Source: Chitinophaga sp. Cy-1792
GTDB taxonomy: Bacteria; Bacteroidota; Bacteroidia; Chitinophagales; Chitinophagaceae
Direction: 5' to 3'
Length of the DNA: 64,000 nt
Assembly: GCF_011752935.1 (NCBI RefSeq)
Contig: NZ_VWWO01000001.1
Coordinates: forward strand, 1,488,001 to 1,552,000
Position numbers and translations under genes: made by a program. Shown here piece after piece: positions 8,546 through 19,000 of this stretch (position 1 is the first letter of the stretch; every line of letters begins with the position of its first letter). Under the pieces are notes generated by a model. The model was not told the origin of the DNA. It did not search any database and saw only the letters and a program-made list of their open reading frames with translations.

Positions 8546-9493
8546 ATGGATGTTAAGGATTATTACAAGATTCTGGGCGTAGAGAAGAGTTCAACGGCAG
8601 AACAGATCAAAAAAGCCTATCGTAAACTGGCAGTGAAATATCACCCCGACAAAAATCCCGGTGATAAAGCTGCAGAAGAGAAATTTAAGGAAATCAATGA
8701 AGCCTACGAAGTGCTCAGTGATGCCGACAAAAGAAAGAAATACGACCAGTTTGGTGAAAACTATAAGTATTACGAACAACATGGTGGTCGTCCGGAAGAC
8801 TTCGACTGGTCGCAATATGGCGGCGGTGGTGGCGGCGGACAACAATACCACTATTCCGGTAATATGGAAGATATGTTTGGAGGAGAAGGGAATTTCTCGG
8901 ACTTCTTCGAACAGCTTTTCGGCAGCCGGTTTTCAGGAGGCGCCGGCGGAAGACGTGCCCAAAGCACCGCCAGAGGCCGTGATGTACAGGCAACCATGGA
9001 AGTTTCCCTGGCCGATGCCTACAGCGGCGCCACCAGGCAGGTAGAAGTAGGTGGCAGCAGGCTGAATATTAAGCTTAAACCGGGCCTCTACGAAGGACAG
9101 GTGATCCGACTCAAAGGAAAAGGAAACCCGGGCCGGAAAGGCGGAGAAAACGGCGATTTGCTGATTACCATACAACTGGCCCCACATCCCGGCTATGAAC
9201 TGAAAGGACAAGACTTACACGGAGACGTTGCCGTACCGCTATACACCGCTATCCTGGGAGGTAAAATCAACGTACCTACCCCCGGAAGCACACTGAACAT
9301 GAACATCCCCGCAGGAACAGACAGTGGCAAGGTTTTCAGACTCAAAGGAAAAGGAATGCCGGCATACGACAACAAAGGCGAGGCCGGTGATCTTTATATA
9401 AAAACGGTAGTACATATTCCTACTCACCTTACCGACAAGGAAAAAGAATTGTTTGAGCAACTTTCACAACTAAACGCACATGGCCATGCTTAG
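8546..9493 (+). CDS. cbpA: DnaJ C-terminal domain co-chaperone, CbpA type
   Basis: J-domain co-chaperone of 315 residues. The J domain covers about 1-70, with the HPD motif at 33-35 ([10 protein letters not shown]) that activates DnaK ATPase. A Gly-rich linker follows (about 90-145, GGGGGGGQQ and GAGGRRAQ). Two C-terminal substrate-binding beta-domains cover about 148-310 ([46 protein letters not shown]). The CxxCxGxG zinc-finger repeats of DnaJ are missing, which places it with CbpA/DjlA-like type B proteins. Its last 14 bp overlap the next gene, so the two are translationally coupled. The usual partner in this position, the MerR-like CbpM, is replaced by an unrelated small protein. Confidence 0.92.
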   Translation: MDVKDYYKILGVEKSSTAEQIKKAYRKLAVKYHPDKNPGDKAAEEKFKEINEAYEVLSDADKRKKYDQFGENYKYYEQHGGRPEDFDWSQYGGGGGGGQQYHYSGNMEDMFGGEGNFSDFFEQLFGSRFSGGAGGRRAQSTARGRDVQATMEVSLADAYSGATRQVEVGGSRLNIKLKPGLYEGQVIRLKGKGNPGRKGGENGDLLITIQLAPHPGYELKGQDLHGDVAVPLYTAILGGKINVPTPGSTLNMNIPAGTDSGKVFRLKGKGMPAYDNKGEAGDLYIKTVVHIPTHLTDKEKELFEQLSQLNAHGHA

Positions 9494-9833
9494 GTTATTC
9501 GATTATCTCGAAGAAGTAATTGCCACGGAAAGGATTTCGCAGCTGAATAATCCTCCGATGTTATATACCGCCAGTGAAATCATGCAGGAACTGGGCTATC
9601 CTGAATCGAGCCTGGCCCAGGAGCCGCTGGACCGTGCTATGCATGCCTGTGCAGCGCTACAGATCCCGGTAAACTATAACTTCAAAAAGGTATACCTCTT
9701 CAAAGACGGAGAAATGATTACCGACTGGCAGCTGTCTGAACTGGCTACCTATCTCTTTATGATCAACTGCAATCCGTTGAATCCGGTAGTAGCAAAAGCA
9801 CAACTCATTTTTATGATGAAAGACCGCGTATGA
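9480..9833 (+). CDS. small DinD/BRO-like protein coupled to CbpA
   Basis: Protein of 117 residues whose ATG lies inside the end of the dnaJ-like gene (14-bp overlap); its own stop overlaps the next start by 4 bp. I do not recognise it as CbpM: there is no MerR-like helix-turn-helix. The segment at residues 84-112 ([19 protein letters not shown] and KAQLIF) resembles the conserved core of DinD/BRO-type proteins, where a YACYLI-x-QNGDP motif is followed by AQTYFA. The preceding part ([16 protein letters not shown]) could be a short helical region. The function is unknown. Coupling to a J-protein suggests a role as modulator or client-specific partner (inference). The family resemblance is by eye only. 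Confidence 0.6.
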   Translation: MAMLRLFDYLEEVIATERISQLNNPPMLYTASEIMQELGYPESSLAQEPLDRAMHACAALQIPVNYNFKKVYLFKDGEMITDWQLSELATYLFMINCNPLNPVVAKAQLIFMMKDRV

Positions 9834-11251
9834 GAGACGTAAACAGGACGGGAATCCTAATTGTCATTATCATGGGAACTATCATGGCCGGGATAGATTC
9901 CAGTATCGTGAACATATCCCTTCCTGTGATGAGCCGGCAGTTCAATTGTACCCTCGATGAAATAGAATGGGTTATCACCGTTTATATGCTGAGTTTTTCT
10001 GTGCTCATGCCACTCACCAACTGGCTTAAAAACAGAATAGGCTTCTTTAACCTCTACCTTGGTGCTATCAGTATCTTTACCATTGGGTCTTTAATGTGTG
10101 CATTGTCTGATAACCTGCCGTCGCTGCTGGCGGCCAGGGTGATCCAGGCATTGGGAGGCGGCGCCATGGCGCCTACGTCCATGGCAATCATTTCGTATGT
10201 TTTCCCTTCACGCATACGGGGTACCATATTGGGCTGGTGGGGACTCGGCAACCTCGTAGGACCGGCCATCGGCCCTACACTCGGTGGTATCCTCACCGAA
10301 AAATTCGGCTGGCCATCAATCTTCTATATCAATCTGCCCATCGGTATCCTGACGGTATATTTGGCCTTCCGGTATTTAGGCATATTGCGTAAGCAGCCAA
10401 AAATCAAGCTGCCATTTGATCTGGCAGGGTTTACCGCACTGACCATATTTCTGGTATGTCTGCAATATGGTATCGCCAAAGCAGAAAGAGTGGGGATAAC
10501 ATCTCCCCAGATCCTTATTATACTGAGCATTGCATTGCTTGCATTGATTGCCTTTGTCGGCATAGACAGGCGTGTGAAAACACCTATCATAGACCTGCAC
10601 CTGTTTGAAAATTATTCCTTTGTCAGTTGTATCCTGGTAACGATATCCAGGGCAGCGGCCCTGTTTGGCGGGCTGTTTCTGATGCCTTTCCTTTTGCAGG
10701 AACAGATGGGGTATTCTGAAGGCATGTCGGGGCTGCTGATATTACCCAATTCTGTATTTATGGCAGCGCTGATGCCTTTTGCCGGCCGCTGGTCGGACAA
10801 GCATGGCAGCCGGGAAATATCGCTGATGGGGATTTTGTTGCTGGCAGTTTCCATGTTCCTGTTTGCCCGCCTCGATTCGCACAGTGGTATGCAAAGTGTG
10901 ATCATCACCATGGTGATACGCGGGCTGGGAATGGGGCTGCTGCTGGCGCCGCTCAATGCTGCCACACTGAGTGCCGTAAGACCCGAAGAGGTGACCATGG
11001 CATCCAGTATCAGTACGCTGATGCAGCAGGTAGGTGGTGCGCTGGGAATCGCCATGCTGGCCATTATTACCCAGGCTACCTACAACGAAAACGTTCTTGC
11101 CGGTGTAAGTAACATGCGGGCACATCATCTGGCTTTGCGGCAAGGTTTTCATATCTCCATGATCATTCTGCTGGTAACCCTGATCCCTGCGTGGTTTATG
11201 CCCCGCCGGAACGTAGTGCTCAAAGAAGCAGATAAACATATTGATACTTAG
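9830..11251 (+). CDS. MFS drug exporter, DHA2 (EmrB/QacA) family
   Basis: Inner-membrane proton-driven exporter of 473 residues with about 14 hydrophobic segments, the DHA2 arrangement. TM1 holds the family signature GIDSSIVNISLPVMSRQ, and GALGGGAMAPTSMAIIS-like residues (AARVIQALGGGAMAPT) form motif C-type helix packing. Its ATG overlaps the previous stop (ATGA at 9830-9833), so it is read in the same transcript as the J-protein and the DinD-like protein. No HlyD/EmrA-type adaptor lies next to it, although an outer partner may be elsewhere. The substrate cannot be inferred. Linkage to a chaperone pair is unusual and may reflect a shared stress promoter. Confidence 0.9.
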   Translation: MRDVNRTGILIVIIMGTIMAGIDSSIVNISLPVMSRQFNCTLDEIEWVITVYMLSFSVLMPLTNWLKNRIGFFNLYLGAISIFTIGSLMCALSDNLPSLLAARVIQALGGGAMAPTSMAIISYVFPSRIRGTILGWWGLGNLVGPAIGPTLGGILTEKFGWPSIFYINLPIGILTVYLAFRYLGILRKQPKIKLPFDLAGFTALTIFLVCLQYGIAKAERVGITSPQILIILSIALLALIAFVGIDRRVKTPIIDLHLFENYSFVSCILVTISRAAALFGGLFLMPFLLQEQMGYSEGMSGLLILPNSVFMAALMPFAGRWSDKHGSREISLMGILLLAVSMFLFARLDSHSGMQSVIITMVIRGLGMGLLLAPLNAATLSAVRPEEVTMASSISTLMQQVGGALGIAMLAIITQATYNENVLAGVSNMRAHHLALRQGFHISMIILLVTLIPAWFMPRRNVVLKEADKHIDT

Positions 11252-11292
11252 GAATAATTTTTGAAGACCTTTGCAGAACTAATTTTTTAAAC

Positions 11293-12735
11293 ATGCCTGC
11301 GACCGGAAAGAAACGAATCCTCATGATCGATGATGATGAAGATGATTTTTATTTAGTAAATGCACTCCTGCAGGACATCTCTCCGGATCAGTACACACTG
11401 GAGTGGGCATCTTCCTATAACAATGGTTTAAAAGCAATCGCCACCCAGGCGCATGACTTATACCTGGTTGATTACCGCTTAGGCAGTCATACCGGCATTG
11501 ACGTGCTGAAATATTTCCGTCAGCTGGATTACAATGCTCCCGTTATTCTTTTCACCGGTAAAGGCGACTACCTCATCGATAAAGAGGCCATGGAAGCCGG
11601 CGCCTCTGATTATCTCGTTAAAAGCGAGATCAATGGCGCGTTGCTGGAAAGAGCCATCAGGTATACACTAGATAAGTTTGCACATCTTTCTGTTATAGAG
11701 AAGAGTGAGAAAAGATATTTCAGCATATTTGAGAAATCCAACGATATTATTTTACTGGTAGATGACCAGCAGCGTATAATAGCAGCGAATCCCGCCGCAG
11801 TAAAGGTGTTGGGTTATGGAGATGACCACCTTTACCATATGTGCCTCTCTGACCTGATTGCCAGGGATGAAGATAAGCTGGTATTTGCATCCCGGTCGCT
11901 GGCGCATCATCCGGCAGGACAACTGGAATATCTTTTTCAGAGTCAGGCCGGCCTGTTGCTGGAAGTGATGATGAACATATCGCTGCTGGACGAAAAGAAC
12001 GAGCATTACCTCTGTATTATCCAGGATGTGACCTTGCAGAAGCAGAAAGCCAGAGAAAAGCAGCAACAGGAAAAGTTTGCAATTACTGGTCGCATAGCCC
12101 GCATGGTAGCCCATGAAGTGCGTAATCCGCTCACCAACATATTGCTGGCCACCTCTCAGCTGAAAATGGAGCCGATGGCTGAATCTGAAGAAGGGCAGCT
12201 ATACCTGGATATCATGGAGCGAAACTGTCATCGTATCAACCAACTGGTAACGGAGCTGCTGCAATCTACCAAGATGGTGGAGCTGACCATGCAGCCAGTG
12301 AATATCAACGATATGGTAGAAAAGGCGTTGGTACTTGCTTCCGACAGACTGCAACTCAACAGCATCCAGGTAAACAAAAACTTCACCGATACCCAGGCCA
12401 TGATGATGGCCGATGAAGAAAAGCTGATCATTGCACTGTTAAATATCATCATTAATGGTATAGAGGCAATGTCGCCAAGCCAGGGCGTTTTGGCAATCTC
12501 TACCGATACGGATAAATATTATATACAGCTACGTATAACCGATAACGGTAGCGGTATATCTGATGAAAATATGAGTAAACTTTTTGAGCCATTTTTCACC
12601 AGTAAAACTAAGGGAACCGGATTGGGGCTTACGGCTACACAGAATATTATCCTGAACCACAAGGGACGCATCACTGTGAAAAGTAAGCCGGGAGAAGGTT
12701 CCAGCTTTTTTATTACCTTTCCGCGTATTGCCTGA
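11293..12735 (+). CDS. REC-PAS-histidine kinase, soluble
   Basis: Cytoplasmic signalling protein of 480 residues with no membrane segment. The order is: receiver domain 8-125 (acidic D-D-D-E-D-D at 13-18, phospho-acceptor D60 in YLVDYRLG, switch Lys K110); PAS domain about 140-250; HisKA with phospho-His H274 in MVAHEVRNPL; HATPase with N-box N384/N388, G1 box D417-N-G-S-G and G2 box G441-T-G-L-G-L. The receiver-first layout means it probably takes phosphate or a protein signal from another kinase and passes it on. No response regulator lies beside it, so its partner is unknown. It sits 41 bp after the exporter on the same strand. Confidence 0.92.
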   Translation: MPATGKKRILMIDDDEDDFYLVNALLQDISPDQYTLEWASSYNNGLKAIATQAHDLYLVDYRLGSHTGIDVLKYFRQLDYNAPVILFTGKGDYLIDKEAMEAGASDYLVKSEINGALLERAIRYTLDKFAHLSVIEKSEKRYFSIFEKSNDIILLVDDQQRIIAANPAAVKVLGYGDDHLYHMCLSDLIARDEDKLVFASRSLAHHPAGQLEYLFQSQAGLLLEVMMNISLLDEKNEHYLCIIQDVTLQKQKAREKQQQEKFAITGRIARMVAHEVRNPLTNILLATSQLKMEPMAESEEGQLYLDIMERNCHRINQLVTELLQSTKMVELTMQPVNINDMVEKALVLASDRLQLNSIQVNKNFTDTQAMMMADEEKLIIALLNIIINGIEAMSPSQGVLAISTDTDKYYIQLRITDNGSGISDENMSKLFEPFFTSKTKGTGLGLTATQNIILNHKGRITVKSKPGEGSSFFITFPRIA

Positions 12736-12799
12736 TCAGAAAAAAAAGTTAAAATTGATAAAATAACCGCTATCTTTCAGGCCGAATTATACCTACTTG

Positions 12800-12904
12800 T
12801 TTTAACCACCCTACCGAAAAGCTCCTGCTAATAATTTACAATCAGCAGATTATAAAGTCAATTTTTTACTGACAAACCGATTTTAGCCACCCTACTGAAA
12901 AGCT
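12800..12904 (+). repeat. 24-bp imperfect direct repeat, 81 bp apart, upstream of the adhesin
   Basis: Two 24-bp copies lie at 12800-12823 and 12881-12904 and match at 22 of 24 positions. The shared core is CCACCCTAC followed by C/T then GAAAAGCT. They lie in the same orientation in the 274-bp gap between the histidine kinase and the giant adhesin, about 106 and 187 bp before the adhesin start. They look like paired binding sites for a regulator or a duplicated leader element. Nothing else in the gap is obvious beyond AT-rich sequence. Confidence 0.7.
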
Positions 12905-13009
12905 GCGTGCTTATTGCATTCAGCATAAAGCCTCGCTATTGCATCAAAATCATTAAAGTACCTCTGGTAGTAGGCCCTATGCCGCGTATTATCAGGCTAT
13001 TTATCGGCT

Positions 13010-16000
13010 ATGCAGCATTTTTACGCTTGTTTTAGGAGAAAGCCGTTGTGTATTTCTCTGTTATTGCTTCTGCAATATTTCTTATTAACCGTTGTTCCCG
13101 CGCATGCTACCCCACTCGCGCGTGTAACTGCACCCACTATTACTAACGTAACTGGCCCCACTCCAGCAAAGAGCTACAAAAAAGGTGATGTACTGAGTTT
13201 TACCATCACATTCAGTGTACCCGTCAAGGTTACCGGGGCTCCGGGGAGTACCTATGTTCAGCTTTACCTAGGGGCGCCTGGTAAAGCCAGGCAGGCGGTA
13301 TGGGTGAGTAGCGCTGCGTCGGCGACACAGGTCTTTTCCTATACACTAACAGATGGTGATGATTTCTCCGGTACTGTTACCTGGGATAATTTTATCACTA
13401 TCAATGCAGGTAATATTTTTGATACCAACACGCCGGCAACGCCAATAGATCCCAATGGTCTGAAAGCAAACTTTCAGGCTGGTGCAACTACCAGTGCAGC
13501 GGGCATTATAATAGACGCTACCTCTCCCTTTGTAGCAGATGCTTTTGGTAATCCGGACTATATACATATTGCAGGAGCTCAAAATGTTGCCAGTGGCAGT
13601 GATGTTCAATTCCTGGTAACGTTTTCTGAGCCGGTGCAAAATATCACTAAATCAGGTTGGGTGGCCGCAGGCTCCAATGCGCTTACGTTTAGTAGTTATG
13701 ATGTTGTGGTAACAGGTATTAAGACATGTGTCGTAACATTTCACAACGTTGTAAATACAGATACGAAAAACGTCCGGACATTCCAGATTCAGTTGAATGG
13801 TCCTGCCAGTGGCATTACCGATAACGCCGGTAACCCGATGGTGACCAATGCCGGCAGTGATGCCTTTTATATTGGACCTGGAACACCAGCGGCACCAACA
13901 CCAATTATCACGGTAGAAAACAATAAAACAAAAGTAAATGGTGACTTCAACATCACTGTTACTTTCAGTAATACATTACAAGCCTTCGACCCGACAAAAC
14001 TTTCCTGTACCAATTGCAATGCAACATTTACAGGAACGGCTCCCGGAGGTCCCTATACCTATACCATTTCTCCGCAAGGAAATACCGGAACAGCAACTAT
14101 CAGCTTGCCTGTTGGCGCCGGTCAGGATGCCTTTGGCCAGAATACTACAGCCTCCAACACGGTAACCGTAGCTTATGACAAGGTACAGCCGACCGTGCAG
14201 ATTACCCCTTCACAAGACGCGGCTACCGGAACATTCAGCGCGGTGCTGGTATTCAGTAAGCCCGTAACCACGCCGGATATCACTAAACTGACAGGAACCA
14301 GTGGTACCGTTACGCTGACACAAATCAGCCTGAACGACAGGACCACCTATAAAGTGGTTTTTACGCCCGCTGCGCAGGAAATGGATATTAATTTCGGTGT
14401 AAGCGCAGGCGCCTCTAAAGATGATTATGGTAACGATAACCTTCCGGCTAACGTAATTTTTCATTTCGATGTTTTAGCCCCTACTATTATAAGCATTACC
14501 CCTACTACCGCTTCTCCCACCAATGCTACTGCAGTAACCTATCAGGTGAAATTTTCTGAAAAGGTAACACAGCCGCAACTATCAGATTTCCTGGTAATGG
14601 GAACAGTAACCGCAAATGGCGTCATGCAGAGTGTTGTACCCGTAGGGGGAACAGCACCAGCCACTGATTATATTGTTACTATCGGAAGTGTTGGCGGAGA
14701 TGGAACCTTGAACCTGGGTATTTTAGGAAATAACTCTATACAAGATCCGAGTAATAACCCACTCAGTGGCACTGCCAATGGAACTCCTGTTACCATAGAT
14801 CATACGCCTCCTACTGTGAACCTTTCGGGTGCTACTATATTTGGTCAGGATCCATTCACCGTACAGTTGCATTTTTCTGAACCTGTAGTGCAGAACACTG
14901 GTAGTATTACCATTGCAAACGGCACATTGGGAGTTATATCAAAAGTAGATGCCCAAAACTGGACAGTAACAGTGAGTGCTGTTGCAAACGGAGCGGTGGT
15001 AATTACATTGAATACAGACTCCTGGAGAGACCTGGCGGGTAATCCTCTGCAACAAACAGCATTTAATGTCAATTTCGATAATACCGTTCCTCAGCCAACC
15101 CTGACTAAAGAAGCTGGTTATGATGCACCGTTTAAAGTAGATATACAGTTCTCTACAGATTTTTATCCTAATGTACTGGATAATTCCATGTTTACGCTGA
15201 CAAATGGTACTATAAGTTCTTTGTATGGCAGTGGAAGAAATTGGGTTGTTGTGGTTCAGCCAATAGCTCCCGGCCCGGTAAGTATTTTCATGCAAGCGGC
15301 GCGGGTAAAAAGCGCTGCAGGAATAAAGAATGCAGCATCAAATGTTGTTACCTGGACATACGATCCAGGTTCATTTGACGTAACCTTATCTACCAGTGCC
15401 CCGGACCCTGCGGTTAATACTTTTGATGTGGCTGTTGAATTGACAAAAGCGGCTACGACGTTGGATGCATCGATGTTTACACTCGTAAATGGTACCGTTT
15501 ACAATGTAACAAAAGTGGATGATACGCACTTTACTGTATCCGTTAAACCAGCGGCTACAGGCAGCGTAAGTGTTACATTCAGCGCCAATCAACTCCAGGA
15601 TGCAGGTGGCCGTCCTAATAACATATCTAATACCGTTACTGTAAACGGTGTAGTAAATCACCCACCAACGGACATTAACTTATCTAAGGATAATGTAGAT
15701 GAAAATATGCCAGCCGGTACGCTGGTAGGTAATCTGACTGCAACAGATCCTGATGCAGGAGATCAATTTATCTACACGCTGATGCCTGGTTATGATGCAG
15801 GCTTTGCTATTTCAGGTAATCAACTGGTGACTACTACCCCATTTGATTATGAAACAAAGAACAGCTATAATATCCGTATCAAAGTGACGGATAAGTATGG
15901 TGCTACTTTTGAAAAGAATTTTACGATTTATATCAATAATGTAAACGAAGCGCCAGCGGACATTTTACTGAGTAATAATACTATTGCGGAAGATAAGGCA

Positions 16001-19000
16001 GCTGGCACTTCAGTAGGTACTTTCAGTGCTACCGATCCTGAAAATAATGTGCCGCTGACATACACGCTGGTGGCAGGTGTTGGTAGTACAGATAATGCTT
16101 CCTTTATCATTGCTGGTGATGTGTTGCAGTCTGGAGCAATGTTCAACTACAATACGAAGAATACCTACAATATTCGTGTACGCGTTACCGATGCATTGGG
16201 TGCTTATTTCGAAAAGACGTTTGTTATAAATGTTACCGCTGTAAACCATGCCCCTACCGGAATTGTGTTGACACCGGATTATATTGTGGATCACAGCCCT
16301 GCCTATACTAAAGTAGGTGTACTGACAGCCATTGATGTAGACCAGAATGAAACATTCCATTTTACAATATTGTCAGGTTTTGATGGTAGTAAGTTTAAAA
16401 TAGTTACCGTTGGAACAGATACCTATCTGGAATTAGAAGAACAGGCAGAATATTATCAGCAGAACAGCTATACCGTTATGATCGAGGTCACTGATAATGG
16501 TGGTGCGGTTTACTCACAAAAATTGACAATCCCGGTAAAACAAGGCAATTATCCGCCTACTGCTATTCTGTTAGATAATACAAAGGTAGATGAAGGCCTT
16601 CCTGTTGGTACAACGGTTGGAAACCTGAGCGGTACTGATCCGAATCCTGGTGATCATCTGCACTTCAGTATAGTGGCTTCTCCGGATGCCGGTAAGTTCG
16701 ATATTACCGGTGGCACAACACTGGTAACCAATGCAGTATTTGACTATAGTGTAAAATCTTCCTATGATATTACCATAAGGGCTACAGACGACGGCGGACT
16801 CTATCTGGAAAAAACATTTACCATTTATGTAAATAACAAATTACATCCTGCAACTGATATAGCGCTGGATCGTGATAGTGTCCCTGAAAATAGCCCGGTT
16901 GGCACTTTGGTAGGTAATCTGAGCGCTACCAGTATTGATCCTGTGACGTATACCTTTGGTGGTGGTGCGGATGATGCGCAGTTTACTATTTCAGGTACAA
17001 CCCTGCTGACAAATGCTTCGTTCGATTATGAAACGAAGAAAACATATCAAATTAAAATTACCGCGACAAATACCAGTGGCCTTACATTTACGAAAGATTT
17101 TACTATCAAAGTAACCAACGTAAATGAAAATCCAACAGATATCTCACTGGATCATGATACTGTAGAAGAACAACAGGCAGCAGGTGCAGTTGTAGGCAAT
17201 CTCTCTACAACAGATCCTGATACCAATGATACCTTCACCTATACCATTCAGGCTGGTCCGGATGCGGCTAACTTCGCTATTGATGGCAACGTGTTGAAAA
17301 CTGCCGCAGTACTGGATTTCAGAACGAAGGCTACATACACGATTACGATTCGTTCTACCGATGCTGGTGGACTTTATACTGAGAAAAGCTTTACCATCCA
17401 TGTATCAGAGAAGAACCTTCCACCTGATGGCCTGGAGCTGAGTAATACAAGGATAGACGAAGGACTACCTCTCACTACAGTTGTTGGTACAATTATCGGT
17501 CATGATCCTAATACGGTAAATATACTTCACTACAGTATTGTGCCTGTTGATGACTATTCCTATTTCAGCGTAAACGGAGACAAGCTCATTACCATGTTAC
17601 CTATGGATTATAGTGTGAAATCACAGTTTCATATTACACTGACTGTGATGGACCAGTTCGGGCTATCCTTCCAGAAACAGTTCACAATTACTGTAAATAA
17701 TAAGTACCATGGTCCTTCTGGTATTCAACTGAGTAAAGACAGTATTCCGGAGAATAGCGCGATAGGCACATTGGTAGGTAATCTCAGCGCAAACAGTGTG
17801 GATGCTGCAAGCACACTCGTTTATAGCTTTGGCGGTGGTGCGGACGATGCATCGTTTACCATCAATGGAACCGCACTCAATTCCAATACTGCACTTGACT
17901 TTGAGACAAAGAATACTTATAACATTAAAATTAAGGTAACAGACACCAGTGGATTATCTTCTACCCAGGACTTTGTTATCAGGGTCACAGATGTTAATGA
18001 AGCACCTACAAGTCTTGCGCTGAGTAATAATAAAATTGATGAACTATTGCCGTTGGGTAGTACAGTAGGCACACTCAGCGCAACAGATCCTGATGCAGGC
18101 GATACATTCACCTATACTATCGTTGGTGGTGCAGATGCTAACAGCTTCAAGATCGTTAACAATGTATTGCAGACAAATGCGGTACTGAATTACCAGCAAC
18201 AGCAAACTTATGAAGTTCGTATACGCGTAACAGATAGAGGTGGATTGTATTTTGAACAGACCTTCACTATTCAATTACTTCCTGTAAATCAGGCTCCTAC
18301 TGATGTTCAACTGAGCAATACGCAAGTGGAAGATCAGAGCCCGGCTAATACAGTGGTTGGCAAGCTGACTGCTACAGACCCTGATGCGAATGAAACATTT
18401 ACCTATACGCTTTCAGGAACGGATGCAGGTAAATTCAAAGTAGTATTGTCTGGCAGTGATTACTATCTGCAAACAGTATCTGCAGTGGATATGCAACAGC
18501 AAAGCAGCTATAGTATTACTATTACTGTAACAGACCGTGGCGGACTGACCTACGGCAAACCATTTACGATTACTGTTAAAGAGAAGAATGTTGCGCCAAC
18601 AGATATCCAGTTAAGTAAAAAATCGGTAGATGAACAATTGCCGGCAGGTACAACTGTAGGAACTATAACAGGCACTGATCCTAATACCAACGATCAACTG
18701 AGCTTCAGTCTCTTAGCTGGTGGCGACAACAATAGCTTCGCCATTAACGGTACTACACTGGTTACCAATGCAGTATTTGACTTCAGCGTGAAATCCCAGT
18801 ATGTTATTACCATACGTGCCACGGATCTCGGCGGACTCACCTACGAAAAACAGTTTACCATTACCGTAAATAATACCGGACATCCTCCTACTGCTATTGC
18901 GTTGAGTAATAATAGTGTGGCAGAGAACAGCGCCGTTGGAACGCTGGTAGGTAACCTGAGTGCAACCAGTGTAGATCCGGTAAATAGTCTGGTTTACAGC

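Noticed and set aside
9480..9833. CbpM (MerR-like modulator) as the partner of CbpA
   Set aside because: Position fits, but the sequence has no MerR HTH pattern and resembles the DinD/BRO core instead.
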